DNA from: Nitriliruptor sp040882075
GTDB taxonomy: Bacteria > Actinomycetota > Nitriliruptoria > Nitriliruptorales > Nitriliruptoraceae
Assembly (NCBI RefSeq): GCF_040882075.1
Contig: NZ_JBBEBZ010000161.1
Coordinates: 1-64,000 of the forward strand
DNA length: 64,000 bases
Direction: 5' to 3'
In this document: positions 60,391 through 64,000 of the stretch, one piece after another
Position numbering within the stretch: position 1 is the first letter of the stretch
Layout of the letters: each line of letters begins with the position of its first letter
Made by a program: the position numbers and the translations under genes
Notes under the pieces: model-generated
The model's database searches: none
What the model saw: only the letters and a program-made list of their open reading frames with translations
Told to the model about the DNA's origin: nothing

Positions 60391-61412
60391 CGGGACCGCA
60401 CCAGCACGATGCGCTCGACGGCCCGGTCCTCGGCCCCGAACTGGTACTTGTACGACTCGTCGCCTCGCAGCAGATCGAGGACCACGCACCCTTCGCGTGC
60501 GGCCCGCTCGATGAGCTCGCCGATGAGCACCATCCCGGGCGCGAGCGCGCCGAGCGCCGCGTCGAAGGCCGAGTTGTAGACCCCCCACTCGCCGCGGTGG
60601 ACCAGCGACACCGTCATCGCACCGGGCATCCCACCGACGTCCAACCGGTGCAGCCGGAGGGTCCCGTCGGGGCCGAACTCGGAGGCCAGCTCGCGGAACC
60701 AGCCGCGCAGCTCGGGCCGGGCGAAGAACCCGGCCTTCTCGCGTTCGGCGCCGCGGGCCATCTCGAGGAAGAGCTCCATCTGCTCGGGGACCTCGTCCGC
60801 GGAGACCTCGATCAAGGCGAGCTCACCGGCGTCCCGAGCCAGCTTGCGGGCCTTGCGCGTCAGCTCGTGGCGGAGCTTGCCCTTCAGGCCGCTGAGGTAG
60901 CGGTCGTAGCCGCCCGACAGGTCCACGCGCGGACAGACCGCCTCGGTGCCGCGCTCGAAGATGCTCAGGCCGTGATCCGCGGCCGCTCGGGCCAGCAGAT
61001 CGCCCCACCCGCTGTCGACCGGGAGCCCCGCGAGCACGGCGTCGTCCCAGTCACGGTCGGCTGCCAGCGCCGCCATGTACGCCTCGGCGACGTCGGCGCG
61101 ATCCTCGGGCCGCGCGACCGGTCCGAGGTAGTCGGTCACGTGGGTCCCGCCGAGGAAGCGTCGGACCTCGACCGGCCCGGTCGCCGAGCCTTCACGTTCG
61201 TGGCCCTCGGGGACGACCCCGATCAGCCGTCCGTCATCGTCGTGGACGGTGTGGACCCGAGCGGTGCTGCGCTGTCCGAGGACCCGGTGCCAGACCGACA
61301 GGTAGCGCGGCCCCTGGAACAGGCTGGCCGCAGGATCCTCGTCGAGCAGGAGCTCCCACTCCCCGCGGGCCGCACCGACGGGGAGGTCCTCGTGCGTGCG
61401 CAGCTCGGTCAC
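60387..61412 (-). CDS. GNAT-family acyltransferase, CelD/BcsL-like
   Basis: This 341-residue protein has a double-GNAT pattern of the type that includes CelD/BcsL and FemAB-like proteins: WELLLDEDPAASLFQGPRYL, YLSGLKGKLRHELTRKARKL, FFARPELRGWFRELASEFG and YNSAFDAALGALAPGMVLIG. It may transfer an acyl or aminoacyl group to a sugar or envelope precursor. GTG 61412 has AGGAAGG upstream. It is coupled to the glycosyltransferase. Confidence 0.82.
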   Translation of the reverse strand: MTELRTHEDLPVGAARGEWELLLDEDPAASLFQGPRYLSVWHRVLGQRSTARVHTVHDDDGRLIGVVPEGHEREGSATGPVEVRRFLGGTHVTDYLGPVARPEDRADVAEAYMAALAADRDWDDAVLAGLPVDSGWGDLLARAAADHGLSIFERGTEAVCPRVDLSGGYDRYLSGLKGKLRHELTRKARKLARDAGELALIEVSADEVPEQMELFLEMARGAEREKAGFFARPELRGWFRELASEFGPDGTLRLHRLDVGGMPGAMTVSLVHRGEWGVYNSAFDAALGALAPGMVLIGELIERAAREGCVVLDLLRGDESYKYQFGAEDRAVERIVLVRSR

Positions 61413-61566
61413 GGGAGGCCTTCCTGGTGCACGAGGATCGGGGGAGCTCAGCGAGACACACGGCGGGCGCTCGACGTGCCGACGTGGCGCCACGCACGGG
61501 GACAGAAGGTAGCGGGCGCAACCACCGCGCTCCCGGCGCCCGACGGGTGGCCGTTCGCTGAGCGCG

Positions 61567-62082
61567 TCAGCCCTCGCCCGACTCCTCGGTGGGTGCCGCG
61601 GCCGCGATCGAGGCGTCATCGACGCCGCCGGGTGCGACCGCGTCGAGCAGCCCACGGAGCCGTGACGGACCGCGCCCACCCGGTGCGGCGCGCAGCTCGG
61701 TCAACTGCCGGAACGAGCGGTACATCTCGATCAGAGCCTGGCGCTGCTCGCCGGTCAGGTGCGGGTCGCGGGCGATCACCGCCTCGAGGTCCTCGCTCGG
61801 TTCCCGCTCCTCGAGGATGCCCGCCTTGACGTAGAGGGTCTCCGAGGAGATCTCGAGCGCCTTGGCGATGGCCTGGAGGATCTCGGCCGACGGCTTGCGC
61901 AGACCCCGTTCGATCTGGCTGAGGTAGGGGTTCGAGACCCCGGCGATCTTGGCCAGGTTCCGCAGCGACAACCGCGCCGATTCGCGCTGGTGGCGGATGT
62001 AGCCGCCGAGGTCGTGCAGCGGAGATCCAGGTTCGAGGGCCTCATCGCCGGCGGTCGCCGGGTCTTCGGGTGGCTCAGCCAC
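61567..62082 (-). CDS. XRE-family transcriptional regulator
   Basis: This 171-residue protein has one helix-turn-helix at about 28-82 (YIRHQRESARLSLRNLAKIA, VSNPYLSQIERGLRKPSAEI, LQAIAKALEIS) followed by acidic helices and an Ala/Glu-rich tail. No ligand domain is visible. It resembles mycobacterial regulators of the ClgR/Rv2745c neighbourhood only in its domain. GTG 62082. It is transcribed alone or with the genes upstream. Confidence 0.87.
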   Translation of the reverse strand: MAEPPEDPATAGDEALEPGSPLHDLGGYIRHQRESARLSLRNLAKIAGVSNPYLSQIERGLRKPSAEILQAIAKALEISSETLYVKAGILEEREPSEDLEAVIARDPHLTGEQRQALIEMYRSFRQLTELRAAPGGRGPSRLRGLLDAVAPGGVDDASIAAAAPTEESGEG

Positions 62083-62201
62083 CGGTTCCCTCTCCGTCCG
62101 CGAACTGCTGGTCAGGCGCCGCAGGGGATGACCGCGGACGCCGAGCGACGGTACCAGTCGAGGCTGTCGGGCCCATCAGCGGACCTCCGAGACCGGTGCG
62201 C

Positions 62202-63182
62202 TCAGCCGAGCAACTGCGCGACCTCGTCGCTCACGCGGACGGCACCGGTCGGACGGCCGCCGCCGAGGATCGGCGCGGGCGACCACAGATCGGCGTCGAC
62301 CCGCCCGGCCGCGACCAACACGGCGAGTGCGGCCGCGGTCACGGCGCGCGACGCACCGTCCTCGGCTTTGAGAGCCAGGCCACGCGGGCTGCCGTCGGGG
62401 GCCAGCCAGCCGGCGGCGAAGACCCCCTCGGCACCGCTCTTGGCCACCACCCCGTGGGCGAGCAGCGTCGACTCGAGCCGGCCCTCGCCGCCCACCAGCT
62501 TCGGGTGGGCGAAGCCGGCCTCGCGCACCCGCCGGAGCCGCGCCTGCGACGCGACGGCGGCGAAACCCGCCGCCAACGCGCGGAGGGGCACCGCGACGGC
62601 CGGAGCACCGCAGCCGTCCACACCGACCGCCACGGGCGGGCCGAGGAACTCCTCGACGACGCCGAGCACGACCCGCTGGAGCGGTCCATCCGGGTCGAGC
62701 AGACGATCGCGCGTCGTGCCCTGCTGCTGCCCGGCCAGCGCGAACAGCGCGTGCTTGCCCGAGCAGTCGGAGGTGAGCCGGCTCGGTGGTGCTCCCGGGT
62801 CGTGCTCCCCGGAGGTCGGTGGACAGGTCAGATCCTCCGGCGTGGTCCCCGACCGAGCCAGCAGCGACCGGACGGCCGCCAGGTGCGTGGGCTCGGCGCG
62901 GTGCGACGCCCACCCCACCGCGACCTCATCCGCACCGAGCTCCGGTCCCGCCAGGTCGAGCAGCTCGAGGCACGCCGTCGCCTGGAACGGCTTGGCCGTC
63001 GACCGCACGAAGGTCACGCGATCCGGGTCGCCGAGCGCCGCCACCAGCTCGTCGTCCCGACCGACCAGCGCCAGGTGCCCGCGGTGCCGCGACTCGACCA
63101 GCGGACGGCCGGACCAGACGTCGGTGCGGGTCACCTCCGCGAGCGGGGCCGCCTCGGCGGCAGGACGGGTCGCCTCGGTCAC
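62202..63182 (-). CDS. asparaginase II-family protein
   Basis: This 326-residue protein belongs to the asparaginase II (Rhizobium etli-type) family, related to beta-lactamase-like hydrolases. It has RSTAKPFQATACLE (Ser-x-x-Lys-like site near 61-65), ASHRAEPTHLAAVR, SDCSGKHALFALAGQ and VGVDGCGAPAVAVPLRALA. It should deamidate asparagine. GTG 63182 overlaps the HD-GYP stop (GTGA). Confidence 0.87.
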   Translation of the reverse strand: MTEATRPAAEAAPLAEVTRTDVWSGRPLVESRHRGHLALVGRDDELVAALGDPDRVTFVRSTAKPFQATACLELLDLAGPELGADEVAVGWASHRAEPTHLAAVRSLLARSGTTPEDLTCPPTSGEHDPGAPPSRLTSDCSGKHALFALAGQQQGTTRDRLLDPDGPLQRVVLGVVEEFLGPPVAVGVDGCGAPAVAVPLRALAAGFAAVASQARLRRVREAGFAHPKLVGGEGRLESTLLAHGVVAKSGAEGVFAAGWLAPDGSPRGLALKAEDGASRAVTAAALAVLVAAGRVDADLWSPAPILGGGRPTGAVRVSDEVAQLLG

Positions 63183-63907
63183 ACCGGCAGCCGGTAGGTG
63201 CCGTCCTCCTGCGCGCCGAGCTCCTCGCACATCGCGACCCACGCCCGAGCGATGTCCGGGTCGAACTGCGTGCCCGCGTGGCGGTCGATCTCCTCGAGGG
63301 CGACGTGGATCGGCAGTGCCTTGCGGTACGGCCGGTCGGTGGTCATCGCATCGAAGCAGTCGGCCATCATGAAGATCCGGGCGGGCAGGTAGATGTCCTC
63401 GCCGGCCAGACCCTCGGGGTAGCCCTTGCCGTCCCACCGTTCGTGGTGGCTGCGGATGATGCCCACGGCGTCGCCGAGCAGCCGGAGCGGTTCGACCAGC
63501 GACACCCCGATGACGGGGTGGGTGCGCATGATCGCCCACTCCTCGTCGGTGAGCGGGCCAGGCTTGTTCAGCACCGCCTCGGGGATGCCGACCTTGCCGA
63601 TGTCGTGCAGCAGGTAGCCGAACCCGATCTCGGCCCGTTCGGCGAGCTCGGGGGCGACCCGGCGCGTCAGCATCAGCGCGTACTGGTAGGTGCGATCGAG
63701 GTGGCTGCGGGTGTAGGTGTCCTTGGCCTCGCAGACCTCCGCGAGCGTGCGCACCATGCCGAGGTAGCCCGAGGAGAGCTCGCGGTAGGCCGCTTCAGCC
63801 TCCTCGCGTCGCTCCCGCTCCCGGCCCACGACCACCTGCAGGTCCTCGGCGAACATCAGCAGCTGCCGGCGGGTCACCTCGAGATCGTCGGCGCCTGCGG
63901 CGTGCAT
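63179..63907 (-). CDS. HD-GYP domain phosphodiesterase
   Basis: This 242-residue protein has an N-terminal coiled coil (VVVGRERERREEAEAAYREL) and an HD-GYP domain with TRSHLDRTYQYA, LLHDIGKVGIP, HHERWDGKGYPEGLAGEDI and FDAMTTDRPYRKA. Most such proteins cleave cyclic di-GMP; the GYP motif is intact. ATG 63907 overlaps the stop of a response regulator by one base, so the pair is a probable two-component output. Confidence 0.93.
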   Translation of the reverse strand: MHAAGADDLEVTRRQLLMFAEDLQVVVGRERERREEAEAAYRELSSGYLGMVRTLAEVCEAKDTYTRSHLDRTYQYALMLTRRVAPELAERAEIGFGYLLHDIGKVGIPEAVLNKPGPLTDEEWAIMRTHPVIGVSLVEPLRLLGDAVGIIRSHHERWDGKGYPEGLAGEDIYLPARIFMMADCFDAMTTDRPYRKALPIHVALEEIDRHAGTQFDPDIARAWVAMCEELGAQEDGTYRLPV

Positions 63908-64000
63908 CAGCGGCCTCCGTCGGTCGCGTCGGCGCCGTCCCCGAGCGCGGCGATGCGTTCGATGAGCGCGAGCGGGCTGAACGGCTTGGTCACGTAGTCG
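63907..64000 (-). CDS. response regulator receiver domain, C-terminal end only
   Basis: The last 31 codons are visible: DYVTKPFSPLALIERIAALG and a polar tail to TGA. The Lys-Pro-Phe block is the conserved beta-5 site of receiver domains. The rest lies outside the window. It is joined to the HD-GYP gene through TGATG, so the two probably act together. Confidence 0.8.
   Translation of the reverse strand, partial: DYVTKPFSPLALIERIAALGDGADATDGGR

Noticed and set aside
1..64000. tRNA, rRNA, insertion sequences, prophage genes
   Set aside because: I found no cloverleaf-like or rRNA sequence, no transposase or integrase frame, and no attachment-site duplications.

Overview
The window is very GC-rich DNA from a Gram-positive, menaquinone-using actinobacterium. 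Supporting signs are GTG starts with GGAGG sites, 4-base GTGA gene overlaps, a rex-hemA-hemC-hemD cluster, a DUF222/HNH protein, an ECF sigma/DUF5667 pair, a BldC-like protein and an LPxTG surface protein. The bc complex is not the fused QcrCAB type of Mycobacterium and Streptomyces, so I infer a deep-branching lineage (Nitriliruptoria/Euzebya-like); this is not proven. There are two assembly gaps: 100 N at 10587-10686 and 10 N inside resB at 20940-20949.

Layout. 1-4154 (minus): nuoA-B-C-D-E-(F), the start of Complex I. 4328-7516 (minus): a menaquinone reductase-like flavoprotein, a lipoprotein and menG. A Rex-box-like palindrome at 5686-5711 lies upstream of the flavoprotein and nuo genes. 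7716-17663: menF, menD, menC, menA, menB and menE, interrupted by a higBA toxin-antitoxin pair, a vapC remnant and a palindromic tandem repeat. 17667-19488: anti-sigma factor, SigK-like ECF sigma factor and a DUF4383 protein. 19604-23988: System II cytochrome c maturation (tlpA, ccdA, resB, resC). 24179-29454: a cytochrome bc operon with b6-type split cytochrome b, Rieske protein, diheme cytochrome c, a dicluster ferredoxin and two unrecognised membrane proteins. 29654-38961: haem synthesis (hemL, hemB, hemD, hemC, hemA), rex and a glutaredoxin-like protein, with a hydrolase and a phosphodiesterase between. 38961-48457: acyl-CoA ligase, TIM-barrel protein, second ECF sigma/DUF5667 system, LPxTG protein, acyltransferase, epimerase and BldC-like protein. 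48661-64000: AcuC-like deacetylase, vapB with a deleted vapC, HNH protein, MacAB-like exporter, proC, YbjN, glycogen phosphorylase, glycosyltransferase, GNAT, XRE regulator, asparaginase II, HD-GYP and a response regulator.

Most of the first 38 kb serves one respiratory chain: NADH dehydrogenase, menaquinone synthesis, a bc complex, cytochrome c assembly and haem synthesis, with the NADH/NAD+ sensor Rex encoded among them. The most interesting part is the bc operon. Its cytochrome b has the Cys in a YCLGG context and the 15-residue His spacing of cytochrome b6-type proteins, and a two-cluster ferredoxin is encoded directly beside it. A second theme is short tandem duplications concentrated at gene ends and between convergent genes.
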